DNA from: Roseobacter denitrificans OCh 114 | Lineage (GTDB): Bacteria > Pseudomonadota > Alphaproteobacteria > Rhodobacterales > Rhodobacteraceae | Direction: 5' to 3' | Assembly: GCF_000014045.1 (NCBI RefSeq) | Contig: NC_008209.1 | Location: 1,139,001 to 1,203,000, forward strand | DNA length: 64,000 nucleotides | Shown: positions 46,610 to 57,295 of the stretch, piece after piece | Position numbering within the stretch: the first letter of the stretch is position 1 | How the letters are laid out: each line of letters opens with the position of its first letter | The notes under the pieces: model-generated | Databases searched by the model: none | Told to the model about the DNA's origin: nothing | What the model saw: the letters and a program-made list of their open reading frames with translations, nothing else | Translations under genes and position numbers: made by a program

Positions 46610-48016
46610 ATGGCTGAGGCGCAGGCGAAATTCCTGACGGGGAACCTGTTTCGCCATGTTTCAGTGATGTCACTGACCTCATCCGTGGGGTTGATGGCGA
46701 TTTTCGTGGTCGATTTCATCGACATGATTTTTATCGCGATGCTGGGCAAGGCGGAACTGGCCGCCGCCGTGGGCTATGCGGCGACGGTGCTGTTTTTTAC
46801 CACGTCTTTCGGGATCGGCATGGCGATTGCCGCCGGGGCGCTGGTGGCGCGCGCACTTGGTGCCGGTGATGCGCAACTCGCATCAGAGCGCAAGACCCAT
46901 GCGCTGACCTATGGCGCGGTTTTTGGCGTCATTTTCGCAGCACTGGTCTGGATGAACCTCGCCCCGATTGTGGATTTGTTGGGGGCAACGGGGCGCACGG
47001 CCGAGCTTGCGGTGCAGTATTTGCGGATTGTCGTGCCCAGCCTGCCGTTTCTGATGATCGGCATGATGGGGGGTGCGATTTTGCGCGCGCATGGGGATGC
47101 TCGCCGGGCGATGATGGCGACGATTTATGGCGGGTTGGTCAATGCCGTGCTCGATCCCATTCTGATCTTTGGCCTCAATCTGGAACTTACCGGTGCCGCT
47201 CTGGCGTCAGTCGCTGCGCGCATAGTCATTGCGGTCACGGCGATCATGCAGATTGTGCGGCATTACGGTGGTGTCGGGCGGCCCCATCCGCATGGTCTGC
47301 TGCGGGATTTGCCCCCGATTGCCGCGATTGCCTTCCCCGCCGTTCTGACGCAGCTTGCCACCCCGGTCGGACAGGCCATCGTGACCCGCGCCATGGCCGA
47401 GTTTGGCGAAGCCGCCGTTGCCGGAATGGCGATTGTCGGACGGCTCAGTCCGCTGGCCTTTGGCTTGATCTTTGCCCTGTCCGGGGCTGTCGGGCCGATC
47501 CTCGGGCAGAACTACGGCGCGCGCAATTTCGAGCGTGTGCAAGCAGGTCTGACATCTGCCTTGCTCTTTACGGCACTTGTCAGCGTTGTCGTTTCATGCG
47601 TGCTTTTCGCCTTGCGCAACCCGATTGCCGATCTCTTTCTGGCGCGCGGGATTACGCGGGACCTTGTCTTTTTGTTCTGTGGCCCGCTGTCGCTGTTGTT
47701 CTTTTTCAACGGAGTGTTGTTCGTGGCCAATGCGACGTTCAACAACCTGGGCCATCCTTTTTTTTCGACCTTCCTCAACTGGGGGCGCAACACTGTGGGC
47801 ATGATCCCTCTTGTGCTGCTGGGGTCCAGCTTTTTCGGAGCGCAGGGGGTTCTGGTCGGGCAGGCCGTGGCTGGTGTGATTTTTGGTCTGCTGGCTTGGT
47901 GGCTGGCGCGGCGCGTGATTGCCCGCGCGCCGCAGGAAATCGCCGCGGCAGAGGCGAAACCCTCAGAATTTGGGCGGCAGGGTCGCCTCATGTCGCTCTT
48001 GTATCTGCGCCGATAA
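46610..48016 (+). CDS. MATE family efflux transporter
   Basis: A 468-residue, 12-helix multidrug-and-toxin-extrusion transporter that exports cationic compounds using Na+ or H+ gradients. Two homologous six-helix halves can be traced. Family features include DFIDMIFIAMLGKAELAAAV in helix 1 and AIVGRLSPLAFGLIFALSG followed by GAVGPILGQNYGARNFERV in the second half. The substrate is unknown. Its last 54 bases overlap the convergent GGCT-like gene. Confidence 0.93.
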   Translation: MAEAQAKFLTGNLFRHVSVMSLTSSVGLMAIFVVDFIDMIFIAMLGKAELAAAVGYAATVLFFTTSFGIGMAIAAGALVARALGAGDAQLASERKTHALTYGAVFGVIFAALVWMNLAPIVDLLGATGRTAELAVQYLRIVVPSLPFLMIGMMGGAILRAHGDARRAMMATIYGGLVNAVLDPILIFGLNLELTGAALASVAARIVIAVTAIMQIVRHYGGVGRPHPHGLLRDLPPIAAIAFPAVLTQLATPVGQAIVTRAMAEFGEAAVAGMAIVGRLSPLAFGLIFALSGAVGPILGQNYGARNFERVQAGLTSALLFTALVSVVVSCVLFALRNPIADLFLARGITRDLVFLFCGPLSLLFFFNGVLFVANATFNNLGHPFFSTFLNWGRNTVGMIPLVLLGSSFFGAQGVLVGQAVAGVIFGLLAWWLARRVIARAPQEIAAAEAKPSEFGRQGRLMSLLYLRR

Positions 48017-48553
48017 ACGATCGAGGTTGTCATCGACCAGCGCGGTCTGTGCCCGCGTTAGCTTTTGGTGGCGCGGATAGATAGGATCGGCGCGGTCGTT
48101 GAGGATGGGCGTGTGCCAATTGTCCGTTGTGTCAAAGAAATGCCGCACACCGGAGTCGCCGTAGACCTCGTGGAACCCCTGAACCACGACATCAAGATAG
48201 CTGAGCAGGATGCGGTGGCTGTTGTTATCGGTCATATCTTCCGGGGCCACGGCATAAACGGCGATCTCGGGCTGGTGTGGCAGCGCGTGATCCACGTGCT
48301 CTGAGGCCGGCAGGCGGGCATACCCGCCCTCGCGTGCATCAAGGGCTGCCCAATCGGCGCCGGGCACATGTGCAATCAGCCCGTCGATACGATGCCCCGG
48401 TGCCGGCACGCCAGTCAGCAGAACAACACCGTAGCGGGGCGTGGCAACCCATGCCCTGCGCCACCCGCGCAGTGTCGCGGGCTGCGGGTTCGGATAGTCG
48501 TGGCTTTTGGTATTCACAAGGCTGCCATAGCCAAAGAAGTAGGGGTCGTTCAT
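47963..48553 (-). CDS. Gamma-glutamylcyclotransferase-like protein
   Basis: A 196-residue GGCT/AIG2-like protein. The phosphate/substrate loop YFFGYGSLVN opens the domain, followed by LRGWRRAWV and, in the middle, LDAREGGYARL, which holds the catalytic Glu. Relatives cyclise gamma-glutamyl groups, for example in glutathione turnover. The extra C-terminal helical part is not assigned. The start at 48553 is the Met directly before the loop. Confidence 0.83.
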   Translation of the reverse strand: MNDPYFFGYGSLVNTKSHDYPNPQPATLRGWRRAWVATPRYGVVLLTGVPAPGHRIDGLIAHVPGADWAALDAREGGYARLPASEHVDHALPHQPEIAVYAVAPEDMTDNNSHRILLSYLDVVVQGFHEVYGDSGVRHFFDTTDNWHTPILNDRADPIYPRHQKLTRAQTALVDDNLDRLSAQIQERHEATLPPKF

Positions 48554-48615
48554 CTGTGCCTCTTTGGTTTCACGCCGCACAGTCAATCATGGGTGTTTGT
48601 GCTTCACAAGGGGAC

Positions 48616-48643
48616 TTGACCAACACGCATGGGGCGGCATAGC
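48616..48643 (+). promoter_or_regulatory. Predicted promoter of the gcv operon
   Basis: TTGACC at 48616-48621 and CATAGC at 48638-48643, spaced 16 bases, place a start near 48650, just before the first aptamer. The -10 match is weak. Confidence 0.4.
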
Positions 48644-48653
48644 GTGACATCAT

Positions 48654-48807
48654 CCACCACGGGAGAACCGGCGAAAGTGCCGGTGCCGAAGGAGCAACCG
48701 CCCCGGAAACTCTCAGGCCAAAGGACCGTCGTGGTGTCAGAACTCTGGAGAGAGATGCGCGAGACGCATCCGCCGAAGGGATAACGATCTCAGGCGAAAA
48801 GACAGAG
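48654..48807 (+). promoter_or_regulatory. Tandem glycine riboswitch
   Basis: Two glycine aptamers lie head to tail before gcvT. The first (about 48654-48736) closes with CCACCAC/GTGGTG and contains GGGAGAACCGGC, GCCGAAGGAGCAACCGCCC and ACTCTCAGGCCAAAGGACCG. The second (48743-48807) closes with CTCTG/CAGAG and contains GGAGAGAG, CCGCCGAAGGGATAACG and CTCAGGCGAAAAGACAGAG. The short linker is typical of cooperative tandem aptamers. Binding of glycine normally turns on the cleavage operon. Confidence 0.95.
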
Positions 48808-48892
48808 GGGGCATTCAGGCGCAGGTCACAGGGCTGCGCGGGGGATGCCGTTGTTTGTCTGATTGCAGCACCGGCGACGAATTGGAGGCCGG

Positions 48893-50017
48893 ATGACACG
48901 TCTGAAACGGACGCCACTTTTTGATCTGCATGCAGAGCTTGGCGCGAAGATGGTGCCCTTTGCAGGCTACGAGATGCCCGTTCAATACCCGATGGGGGTC
49001 ATGAAAGAGCATCTGCACACGCGCGGCCGTGCCGGGCTTTTCGATGTCAGCCATATGGGGCAGGTGCTCCTGTCTGGTCCCTCATGGGACGCGGTTGCGC
49101 TTGCCTTTGAGGCTTTGGTGCCCGTGGATGTGCTGGGCCTTGCGGATGGGCGGCAACGCTATGGGTTTTTCACCAATGACGCAGGCGGTATCGAGGATGA
49201 TCTGATGTTTTCCCGACGCGGCGATGCCCTGTTTGTGGTGATCAATGCCGGGTGCAAGGACGCGGATCTGGCCCTGATGCGCGCGGGTTTGCCCGATGAC
49301 ATCACCCTTACCGAGTTGAGCGACCGGGCCTTGCTGGCCCTGCAGGGACCTGCGGCGGGCAGTGTGATCGCGTCTCTGGATGCGCGCGCAGCTGCGATGC
49401 GTTTCATGGACACATGCGAGTTATCGCTCTGCGGGCATACGGTCTGGGCCTCCCGGTCCGGGTACACGGGCGAGGACGGTTTTGAAATCTCCGTTCACGC
49501 GGACGAAGCCGTGGCGCTGGCGCAGCGGCTTGTTGAGGACGCAGAGGTTGCGCCCATCGGACTTGGCGCGCGGGATTCCCTGCGGCTTGAAGCGGGTCTG
49601 TGCCTTTACGGAAATGATATAGATGCGGCGACAGGTCCGGTTGGTGCCGGTCTGTCCTGGGCCATTCAGAAAGTGCGCCGTCCCGGTGGCGCACGCGCTG
49701 GCGGCTTTCCCGGCAGCAAGGCGATCTTTGATGAAATAGCCCAAGGCCCGGCGACAAAACGCGTCGGATTGCGCCCCGAAGGGCGCGCGCCCATGCGTCA
49801 GGGCGTGGCGCTGTTTGCCAGCGCCGAAGGGGGCGCGCAGATCGGCTCGGTCACCTCGGGCGGTTTTGGCCCCTCGGTGCAGGGTCCGGTTGCGATGGGA
49901 TATGTCGATACCGATTTTGCCACCACCGGCACCGCGCTCTGGGGTGAGGTGCGCAGCAAGCGCATGGGGCTGAAGGTCGTTGACCTGCCGTTCGTTCCCG
50001 CAGGATTTAAACGTTAG
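48893..50017 (+). CDS. gcvT: Glycine cleavage system T protein (aminomethyltransferase)
   Basis: A 374-residue enzyme that transfers the methylene group from the lipoyl arm of H protein to tetrahydrofolate and releases ammonia. The N-terminal [35 protein letters not shown] and the later [13 protein letters not shown] are diagnostic. The start at 48893 (MTRLKRTPL) is 4 bases after TTGGAGG. First gene of gcvT-gcvH-gcvP, under the glycine riboswitch. Confidence 0.96.
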   Translation: MTRLKRTPLFDLHAELGAKMVPFAGYEMPVQYPMGVMKEHLHTRGRAGLFDVSHMGQVLLSGPSWDAVALAFEALVPVDVLGLADGRQRYGFFTNDAGGIEDDLMFSRRGDALFVVINAGCKDADLALMRAGLPDDITLTELSDRALLALQGPAAGSVIASLDARAAAMRFMDTCELSLCGHTVWASRSGYTGEDGFEISVHADEAVALAQRLVEDAEVAPIGLGARDSLRLEAGLCLYGNDIDAATGPVGAGLSWAIQKVRRPGGARAGGFPGSKAIFDEIAQGPATKRVGLRPEGRAPMRQGVALFASAEGGAQIGSVTSGGFGPSVQGPVAMGYVDTDFATTGTALWGEVRSKRMGLKVVDLPFVPAGFKR

Positions 50018-50034
50018 AAAACAGGAGACAGGCC

Positions 50035-50394
50035 ATGAAATTCACAGAAGAGCACGAATGGTTGCGCCCGGACGGTGACGAAATCATCGTGGGCATCACG
50101 ACACATGCCGCCGAACAGTTGGGCGATGTCGTGTTTCTGGAACTGCCCGAAGAGGGCACAACCGTCAGCAAGGATGATGAGGTCGTGGTGATCGAAAGTG
50201 TCAAGGCGGCCAGTGATATTCTGGCCCCCATTGATGGCGAGATTACCGAGGTGAACACGGCACTTGCCGACAATCCGGGCGCGGTCAACGAGGACCCGCA
50301 GGGAGAAGCCTGGTTTTTCAAGATGAAACCCAGCGATCCATCCCAGATGGACGATTTCATGGATGAAGCCGGCTATCAGGCGTTTATCGCCTGA
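50035..50394 (+). CDS. gcvH: Glycine cleavage system H protein
   Basis: A 119-residue lipoyl carrier protein. The lipoylated lysine is K57 in [24 protein letters not shown] is the classic N-terminus. It shuttles the aminomethyl intermediate between P, T and L proteins. CAGGAG lies before the ATG; gcvT ends 17 bases upstream. Confidence 0.97.
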   Translation: MKFTEEHEWLRPDGDEIIVGITTHAAEQLGDVVFLELPEEGTTVSKDDEVVVIESVKAASDILAPIDGEITEVNTALADNPGAVNEDPQGEAWFFKMKPSDPSQMDDFMDEAGYQAFIA

Positions 50395-50445
50395 CCCGCT
50401 GCGTCCGATGCGCCTGACCCCCGCCAGCACAGAGAGAATGATCCG

Positions 50446-53295
50446 ATGAGTTTCAAGCCGATAGACTATCTGCCCTATGATTTTGCCAACCGGCGCCATA
50501 TTGGCCCATCCCCTGCGGAAATGACGCAGATGCTGGAGGTGACGGGTGCTGCAAACCTTGATGCGCTGATGGATGATACGCTGCCCGCCGCGATCCGCCA
50601 GAAAGAGCCATTGGCTTTTGGCAAGGCGATGTCGGAACGTGAGGTGCTGGAGCATCTGCGCCGGGTCGCGTCAAAGAACCAGGTGTTGACGTCGCTGATC
50701 GGGCAGGGGTATTACGGCACGGTCACACCGCCCGCGATCCAGCGCAATATCCTTGAAAACCCGGCGTGGTATACGGCCTATACCCCCTATCAGCCCGAGA
50801 TTTCGCAAGGCCGCCTCGAAGCGCTTTTGAACTTCCAGACCATGGTTTCCGATCTGACCGGGCTTGAGGTTGCCAACGCATCCCTGTTGGATGAGGCCAC
50901 CGCCTGTGCCGAGGCGATGACCATGGCGCAGCGGGTGTCGAAATCCAAATCCAAGGCGTTCTTCGTGGACCGGGATTGCCACCCGCAGAACATCGCCGTG
51001 ATGCAAACCCGCGCCGCCCCCTTGGGCATTGAGATTATCGTCGGCAATCCTGACAAGATGGACGCCGAAGCCGTCTTTGGCGCGATCTTTCAGTATCCCG
51101 GCACCTATGGTCATGTGAATGATTTCACCGACCATATGGCGGCGTTGCATGCCCATAAGGCGATCGGCATCGTATCGGCTGACCCACTGGCGCTGACGCT
51201 GTTGAAAGAACCCGGCGCAATGGGCGCGGATATCGCCGTCGGCTCGACCCAGCGGTTTGGTGTGCCAGAGGGCTATGGCGGGCCGCACGCGGCCTATATG
51301 GCCTGCCGGGATGCCTATAAACGCGCCATGCCAGGGCGCATCGTGGGCGTGTCTGTCGACAGTCACGGGCACCGGGCCTACCGGTTGTCGCTGCAAACGC
51401 GCGAGCAACACATTCGGCGCGAAAAGGCAACGTCCAATGTCTGCACGGCACAGGCGCTGCTGGCGGTCATGGCGTCCATGTATGCGGTGTTCCACGGACC
51501 CGAAGGCCTGCGCGCCATCGCGCAGCGCATCCACCGAAAAGCCGTGCGCCTTGCAAAAGGGCTGGAAGAGGCCGGGTTCACAGTCGATCCGCAAGCGTTT
51601 TTCGACACGATCACGGTGGACGTGGGGCCGTTGCAGGCAGCGGTGATGAAATCGGCGGTGGATGAAGGGATCAACCTGCGGCGCGTGGGGGAAACCCGCG
51701 TGGGCATCAGCCTCAACGAACGTTGCCGCCCGGATACGCTTGAGGCGGTCTGGCGCGCCTTCGGCATCACGCGGGCCGATAATGATTTTCGGCCCGACTA
51801 CCGCTTTCCAGAAGAAATGCTGCGCACGTCCGATTATCTGACGCATCCGATCTTTCACATGAACCGGGCCGAGACCGAGATGATGCGCTACATGCGTCGC
51901 CTGTCCGACCGGGATCTGGCGCTTGACCGGGCGATGATCCCGCTGGGCTCCTGTACGATGAAACTGAATTCGGCGGCAGAAATGATGCCGGTCAGCTGGC
52001 GCGATTTTTCGCTGCTGCATCCCTTTGCGCCGGTGGATCAGGCCAAAGGCTATACAGAGATGATTGACGATCTGAGCGCCAAGCTGTGCCAGATCACCGG
52101 CTATGACCAGATTTCGATGCAGCCGAATTCCGGCGCGCAGGGGGAATACGCCGGACTGCTGAGTATTGCGGGCTATCACCGCGCGAATGGGGAAGCGCAT
52201 CGCAACATCTGCCTGATCCCGATGAGCGCGCATGGCACCAACCCTGCATCGGCCCAGATGGTGGGCTGGACTGTCGTGCCGATCAAATCGGCGGACAATG
52301 GCGATATCGACATGGCAGATTTTGCCGCCAAGGCCGAGCAACATGCCGCCAACCTTGCGGGCTGCATGATCACCTATCCCTCCACCCATGGGGTGTTCGA
52401 AGAGACCGTGACCGAGGTTACACGGATCACCCATCAGCATGGCGGTCAGGTCTATATCGACGGGGCGAATATGAACGCGATGGTGGGGCTGAGCCGTCCG
52501 GGCGATCTGGGCGGGGATGTGAGCCATTTGAACCTGCACAAGACCTTTTGCATCCCGCATGGCGGCGGTGGGCCGGGCATGGGGCCGATTGGCGTCAAAT
52601 CCCATCTTGCGCCTTTCTTGCCGGGGCATGAGATGACCGGCGGGGGGGAAGGGGCTGTTTCGGCAGCGCCATTCGGGTCGCCTTCGTTGTTGCCGATCAG
52701 TTGGGCCTATTGCCTGATGATGGGCGGGGATGGTCTGACGCAAGCGACGCGGGTCGCGATCCTGAACGCGAATTACATCGCCAAACGGCTTGAGGGCGCG
52801 TTCGACGTGCTTTATCGCGGGCCGACGGGACGGGTGGCGCATGAATGTGTGATTGATGTGCGCCCCTTTGAAAAATCCGCGGGTGTGAGCGTCGAAGACA
52901 TTGCAAAACGTCTGATCGACTGCGGGTTCCATGCGCCAACGATGAGCTGGCCCGTGGCGGGGACACTGATGGTTGAGCCAACCGAGAGCGAAACCAAGGC
53001 CGAACTGGACCGGTTCTGTGACGCAATGCTCGCGATCCGCGCCGAAATCGCTGACATCGAAGAGGGCCGCATGGACGCTGCGAACAACCCGCTGAAAAAC
53101 GCGCCCCACACTGTCGATGACCTCGTCAGCGATTGGGATCGCCCCTACAGCCGCGATCAGGGGTGTTTCCCGCCAGGCGCATTCCGCGTGGACAAATACT
53201 GGCCGCCGGTCAACCGGGTCGACAATGTGTTTGGTGATCGGCATCTGGTTTGCACCTGCCCGCCCATGGAAGACTATGCCGAAGCAGCGGAGTAG
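50446..53295 (+). CDS. gcvP: Glycine dehydrogenase (decarboxylating), P protein
   Basis: A 949-residue PLP enzyme that decarboxylates glycine and loads the aminomethyl group on GcvH. Both halves of the fused alpha-beta form are present, with [11 protein letters not shown] at the start. The PLP lysine is in [18 protein letters not shown], followed by [16 protein letters not shown]. Length is standard. The gene has a long open frame on the opposite strand, a by-product of GC-rich codon use. Confidence 0.97.
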   Translation: MSFKPIDYLPYDFANRRHIGPSPAEMTQMLEVTGAANLDALMDDTLPAAIRQKEPLAFGKAMSEREVLEHLRRVASKNQVLTSLIGQGYYGTVTPPAIQRNILENPAWYTAYTPYQPEISQGRLEALLNFQTMVSDLTGLEVANASLLDEATACAEAMTMAQRVSKSKSKAFFVDRDCHPQNIAVMQTRAAPLGIEIIVGNPDKMDAEAVFGAIFQYPGTYGHVNDFTDHMAALHAHKAIGIVSADPLALTLLKEPGAMGADIAVGSTQRFGVPEGYGGPHAAYMACRDAYKRAMPGRIVGVSVDSHGHRAYRLSLQTREQHIRREKATSNVCTAQALLAVMASMYAVFHGPEGLRAIAQRIHRKAVRLAKGLEEAGFTVDPQAFFDTITVDVGPLQAAVMKSAVDEGINLRRVGETRVGISLNERCRPDTLEAVWRAFGITRADNDFRPDYRFPEEMLRTSDYLTHPIFHMNRAETEMMRYMRRLSDRDLALDRAMIPLGSCTMKLNSAAEMMPVSWRDFSLLHPFAPVDQAKGYTEMIDDLSAKLCQITGYDQISMQPNSGAQGEYAGLLSIAGYHRANGEAHRNICLIPMSAHGTNPASAQMVGWTVVPIKSADNGDIDMADFAAKAEQHAANLAGCMITYPSTHGVFEETVTEVTRITHQHGGQVYIDGANMNAMVGLSRPGDLGGDVSHLNLHKTFCIPHGGGGPGMGPIGVKSHLAPFLPGHEMTGGGEGAVSAAPFGSPSLLPISWAYCLMMGGDGLTQATRVAILNANYIAKRLEGAFDVLYRGPTGRVAHECVIDVRPFEKSAGVSVEDIAKRLIDCGFHAPTMSWPVAGTLMVEPTESETKAELDRFCDAMLAIRAEIADIEEGRMDAANNPLKNAPHTVDDLVSDWDRPYSRDQGCFPPGAFRVDKYWPPVNRVDNVFGDRHLVCTCPPMEDYAEAAE

Positions 53296-53341
53296 CGTCT
53301 GGTTGCTGTGACAAGGGTGCGGGGTGGGGGCTGCCGCTATG

Positions 53342-55858
53342 TCATTCCAGCGTGCGCAGCACGCGCGAGGGTTTGGCATTGAGCGGGGTCCAGGCGAAGG
53401 CCAGCCCCGCCAGCGTGGTGGCAAGAATACCGCCGAGCACGATGCCAATCGCAGAGGGCCAGATCACGATAAAGGATGTGTCGAGGATATAGACGCTGAC
53501 CACCCAGCCGCCCAAAATGCCGGCCGTCAGAGCCACGAGCCCTGCACCCCCGCCCAGCAGTGCGGAGCGGACCGCAAAACTTGCCAGAATGGAGCGGCGC
53601 GAGGCCCCCAGCGTTTTGAGAACGGCGGCTTCATAGACCCGCGCGCGGGTCCCGGCGGCAGCAGCGCCGATCAGCACCAGAAACCCGGTCAGCAGCGTTG
53701 CAGCGGCACCGTAGGAGGTGGCCGTCGCCAAGCCGCCAAGCGCGTCTGCCACCCGGTCAATGGCATCGCGCACACGGATGGCCGTGATGTTGGGATAGCG
53801 CGAGGCAAGGTCACGCAGGATTTCAGCCTCCGCCGTTTCTTCGGCATAGACGGTCGAGATGAAACTATGCGGTGCGCCCGCCAAGGCACCGGGGTTCATG
53901 GCGAGGATGAAACCGATGCCGGCGGTGGAAAAATCAACCTCCCGGAAACTGGCAAGCGTGCCTGTGATGTCACGCCCCAGGATATTGATGGTCATCGTGT
54001 CGCCAAGGCGCAGCCCCATCTCTTCGGCCTCTTCGGCGGCAAAGCTGATCAGGGGTGGCCCGCTATAGTCATCGGCCCACCATTCCCCCGCTGTCAGCCG
54101 CGTGTTTTCGGGCATGGCAGCGGAATAGGTCACACCACGATCGCCCTGCAAGACCCAATGATCCCCGGCTGTTTCTGCGGCGGGGGCCCCGTTGATCCGG
54201 GTGATGATCCCACGCAGCATCGGGGCGGATTGAATGCGGCTGACAGCGGGGTCGCTTTCCAGTCTGTCGGTGTATCCGTCGATCTGGTCTTTCTGGATGT
54301 CGACAAAGAAATAGCTTGGCGCGACGTCGGGCAGGTTGCCCGTGATGGCATTGCGCAGGTTGCCGTCAATCTGCCCGACGGCAGCAAGCACCGACAGCCC
54401 AAGGCCCAGCGACAGGACGACCGATGTGGCCCCTTCCTTGGGGCCGGAAATGGCCGACAGCGCCCAGCGGAGCCTTGGTTTGCCCCGTGACAGCGCCTTG
54501 CCCCGTTTTGACAGAACCCGGATCAGGAACGCGGCCCCGGTCAGCAAAACCAACGCGCCCGCGATACCCCCGGCGGTCAGCAGCGTCAGCCACCATGTGC
54601 CCGAGAACCACCCGGCCACGCCCAACAGAACCGCGAGCGCCAGCAACGTGATCGCGATATAGCGGGGGGCCGGCAGTTTCTGACCGGTGCTGAGCGCGTC
54701 GCGAAACAGGGTGGCGGCGCGGACGTCCTCGGTGCGGGCGAGGGGCCACAGGGTGAATATGAATGCGGTCAGCAGCCCGTAAACCGCCGCTTCAAGTAAA
54801 GGGGCGGGGTAGATGGCGAATGCGGCGGGGATGGGCAATTGCGCTGCAATCAGCGGGGCGAGCGCCACAGGGATCAGCGCCCCAAGGAGGAGGCCGAGCA
54901 CAACACCAAGGACCGAAAGCGCACCGATCTGCAGGAAGTACGTCAGGAAGATCGTTTTGCGTTCTGCGCCAAGGGTGCGCAAGGTGGCGATCACGCTGGT
55001 CTTTTGTGATAGATAGGCCTGCACGGCCGACGACACGCCCACGCCCCCGACCGCAAGGCCCGACAGCCCGATCAGCACGAGGAATGCGCCAAGGCGATCC
55101 ACGAATTCCGAGATGCCCGGCGCGCCGTTGCGGGCATCGGTCCAGCGCACGCCGGTTTCGGCAAAGGTGAGGGCGGCCTCGTTTTTGAGTTGCTCAAGGT
55201 CCGTGCCGGGGTCTACCGCCAGACGGTATTTGGTGGAAAAGAGGGTGCCGGGGGCCAGCAGGGACGAGTTCTCAAGGCTCGTGGTCAACACGATGGTGCG
55301 TGGCCCGAGGGCAAAACCACCCGCAGCCCCATCCGGTTCGCGGGTCAGCACGGCGGAGAGGTGAAATTCCTGCGTGCCTAGCGCAAAGCGATCCCCGACG
55401 GACAGGCCGAGACGGTCCATCAGGACACGTTCCATCACCGCGCCGGGCAAACCTCCGTGGCTGCCCAAGGCAACATCAATCGGAATTTGCGGCTCGAGCC
55501 CCACGGTCCCGATCAGGGGGTAGGCGCTGTCGACCGCCTTGATCTGCGTCAGCGCACGGCTGTCGCCGACGACCGCCATGGAGCGGAAATCCGCGATTTC
55601 AGAGACAGCGCGGGCGGCGTCCTGCATCCATGCGCGTTCGTCCTCTGATGCAAAGCGGTAGGTGAAATCAAGCTCTGCATCCCCGCCGAGCAGTGCTGCT
55701 CCTTCGCGGGCCAGACCAGCCTCGATGCTGACGCGCACGGTGCCGATGGCGGCAATCGCGGCCACGCCTAGTGCGAGGCAAGCCAGAAAGATGCGAAACC
55801 CCCGCAAGCCACCGCGCAATTCACGCCGGGCAAACCGCGCTGCGACCGCGAGGCTCAT
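53342..55858 (-). CDS. FtsX/MacB-family ABC transporter permease (YbbP-like)
   Basis: An 838-residue membrane protein. It has an N-terminal anchor (FRIFLACLALGVAAIAAIGT), a large periplasmic domain, and two FtsX-type core blocks (about 255-395 and 705-830, the latter with ATLLTGFLVLIGAAAAGTR and YEAAVLKTLGASRRSIL). The size and the adjoining ATPase and esterase match the E. coli ybbA-ybbP-tesA locus. Substrate unknown, possibly lipid or peptide export. The start overlaps the ATPase stop by 4 bases. Confidence 0.88.
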   Translation of the reverse strand: MSLAVAARFARRELRGGLRGFRIFLACLALGVAAIAAIGTVRVSIEAGLAREGAALLGGDAELDFTYRFASEDERAWMQDAARAVSEIADFRSMAVVGDSRALTQIKAVDSAYPLIGTVGLEPQIPIDVALGSHGGLPGAVMERVLMDRLGLSVGDRFALGTQEFHLSAVLTREPDGAAGGFALGPRTIVLTTSLENSSLLAPGTLFSTKYRLAVDPGTDLEQLKNEAALTFAETGVRWTDARNGAPGISEFVDRLGAFLVLIGLSGLAVGGVGVSSAVQAYLSQKTSVIATLRTLGAERKTIFLTYFLQIGALSVLGVVLGLLLGALIPVALAPLIAAQLPIPAAFAIYPAPLLEAAVYGLLTAFIFTLWPLARTEDVRAATLFRDALSTGQKLPAPRYIAITLLALAVLLGVAGWFSGTWWLTLLTAGGIAGALVLLTGAAFLIRVLSKRGKALSRGKPRLRWALSAISGPKEGATSVVLSLGLGLSVLAAVGQIDGNLRNAITGNLPDVAPSYFFVDIQKDQIDGYTDRLESDPAVSRIQSAPMLRGIITRINGAPAAETAGDHWVLQGDRGVTYSAAMPENTRLTAGEWWADDYSGPPLISFAAEEAEEMGLRLGDTMTINILGRDITGTLASFREVDFSTAGIGFILAMNPGALAGAPHSFISTVYAEETAEAEILRDLASRYPNITAIRVRDAIDRVADALGGLATATSYGAAATLLTGFLVLIGAAAAGTRARVYEAAVLKTLGASRRSILASFAVRSALLGGGAGLVALTAGILGGWVVSVYILDTSFIVIWPSAIGIVLGGILATTLAGLAFAWTPLNAKPSRVLRTLE

Positions 55859-56544
55859 TGAGCGGCCTGTTCCATCGGGTCAATCTGCCCGTCGGACAGG
55901 CGGATGATCCGATCACAACGGTTCGCCAGCGTGGTGCTGTGGGTCACAAGGATAAGCGTCGCCCCGTGCCGGTCGCGCAACCCGAACAACAGGTCGATGA
56001 TGGCCGCCCCATTTGCGCCGTCGAGGTTGCCTGTGGGTTCATCCGCCAGCAGGATGGCGGGGCGCGGTGCGGCGGCGCGTGCAAGTGCTACGCGTTGCTG
56101 TTCGCCGCCCGACATCTGCGCGGGGTAGTGGTCAGCCCGATGGGCGAGGCCCACCACATCGAGCTCCGCGCGCGCCTTGTCATAGGCATCAGGATCGGCG
56201 GCCAGTTCCAGCGGCGTTGCCACGTTTTCCAGTGCCGTCATTGTCGGGATCAGGTGAAAGGACTGAAACACCACGCCCATATGCGCGCGCCGGAAACGGG
56301 CCAGCGCGTCTTCGCTCATATCGCCCAGATCATGACCCAAGGCTGTGACGCGCCCCCCGGTGGGCCGTTCCAGCCCGCCCATCAGCATCAAGAGCGAAGA
56401 CTTCCCGGACCCGGATGGCCCGATCAGCCCAAGGCTTTCGCCCTTGTGAACCTCAAAACTGATCGAACGCAGAATTTCCACAGGCCCTGCATTGCCATCC
56501 AGTGACAATGCTGCATCTGTGAGGGTGTAGATGGGGTCAGGCAT
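55855..56544 (-). CDS. ABC transporter ATP-binding protein (YbbA-like)
   Basis: A 229-residue ATPase of the LolD/MacB/YbbA group. Walker A GLIGPSGSGKSSLLMLMGGL, Q-loop FQSFHLIPTM, signature MSGGEQQRVALARA, Walker B ILLADEPTGNLD and switch VTHSTTLA are all intact. It energises the permease encoded next. Divergent from the TesA-like gene, with a 51-base gap. Confidence 0.93.
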   Translation of the reverse strand: MPDPIYTLTDAALSLDGNAGPVEILRSISFEVHKGESLGLIGPSGSGKSSLLMLMGGLERPTGGRVTALGHDLGDMSEDALARFRRAHMGVVFQSFHLIPTMTALENVATPLELAADPDAYDKARAELDVVGLAHRADHYPAQMSGGEQQRVALARAAAPRPAILLADEPTGNLDGANGAAIIDLLFGLRDRHGATLILVTHSTTLANRCDRIIRLSDGQIDPMEQAAQ

Positions 56545-56595
56545 GAGATACCACAGGTTGTTGGCTTCCCTCTGGCATATGGAGCTTGGATCAGA

Positions 56596-57234
56596 ATGCG
56601 CAAGTTAATCGGATGTTTTGTCGTTTGTTTTCCAACGTGGGGCGCTGCGGATGGCGTTGTGATCGCGGCCCTCGGCGATAGCCTGACGCAGGGCTATGGG
56701 CTGGTGCAGGAGGAGGGCTTCGTGCCGCAACTGCAGGCCTGGCTGGACAGGGAAGGCATCGCGGCGCGGGTGATCAACGCAGGTGTCTCGGGCGACACAA
56801 CGGCTGGCGGGCTGTCGCGGGTGGCCTGGACCCTTACACCAAAGGTGGATGCGATGATCGTGGCCCTTGGCGGCAACGATCTTTTGCGCGGGATTGACCC
56901 GGCCGAAAGCCGCCGCAACATCACGGGAATTCTGGAGGCGGCAGCGGCGCAGAGCGTGGAGGTGTTGCTGGTGGGCATGCAGGCACCGGGTAACTTCGGC
57001 CCCGATTTCAAGGCGGAATTCGATGCGATTTATCCTGAGCTTGCGTCAGAATTCGGTGTTTTATACGCGGCAGATTTTTTTGAAGGTTTGTCCGTCGTCG
57101 GGGGCGATCCAGCGAGCGTGCGGGCATTCATGCAACCGGATGGTATTCACCCCAATGCACAGGGTGTCATGCGCATCGTTGAGGCGCTCGGGCCGGATGT
57201 GGCGGAACTGGTGGCACAAGCCGGATCGCGATAG
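56596..57234 (+). CDS. tesA: TesA-like GDSL/SGNH arylesterase
   Basis: A 212-residue secreted SGNH hydrolase. The signal peptide covers about residues 1-18. Block I is ALGDSLTQGYGL (catalytic Ser), block II holds INAGVSGDTT, block III is ALGGNDLLRGID and block V is DGIHPNAQG (Asp/His). Relatives are periplasmic thioesterase/lysophospholipase I. It is divergent from the YbbA/YbbP-like ABC exporter, the arrangement known in E. coli, suggesting linked lipid metabolism. Confidence 0.9.
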   Translation: MRKLIGCFVVCFPTWGAADGVVIAALGDSLTQGYGLVQEEGFVPQLQAWLDREGIAARVINAGVSGDTTAGGLSRVAWTLTPKVDAMIVALGGNDLLRGIDPAESRRNITGILEAAAAQSVEVLLVGMQAPGNFGPDFKAEFDAIYPELASEFGVLYAADFFEGLSVVGGDPASVRAFMQPDGIHPNAQGVMRIVEALGPDVAELVAQAGSR

Positions 57235-57242
57235 GCCCCGCT

Positions 57243-57273
57243 ACAAAAGAAAACGGGCGCCGGAAAGCGCCCG
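57243..57273 (-). terminator. Intrinsic terminator of the first csp gene
   Basis: On the minus strand CGGGCGC pairs with GCGCCCG around a 6-base loop (57273-57254), followed by TTTTCTTTTG. A classic GC-rich hairpin plus T-tract, 23 bases after the cold-shock gene. The hairpin also lies 20 bases after the tesA stop, where the plus-strand T-tract is missing. Confidence 0.85.
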
Positions 57274-57295
57274 AATGACCCGCTAAAAGCCTGTT

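Noticed and set aside
50671..53448. 925-codon open frame on the minus strand opposite gcvP
   Set aside because: It is a mirror of the GC-rich codons of gcvP. Its translation is rich in His, Arg and Pro with no domain, while the plus strand encodes an unmistakable P protein.
53324..54490. 388-codon plus-strand frame opposite the FtsX-like permease
   Set aside because: Antisense of a clear membrane protein; translation is Gly/Arg/His-rich without a signature.
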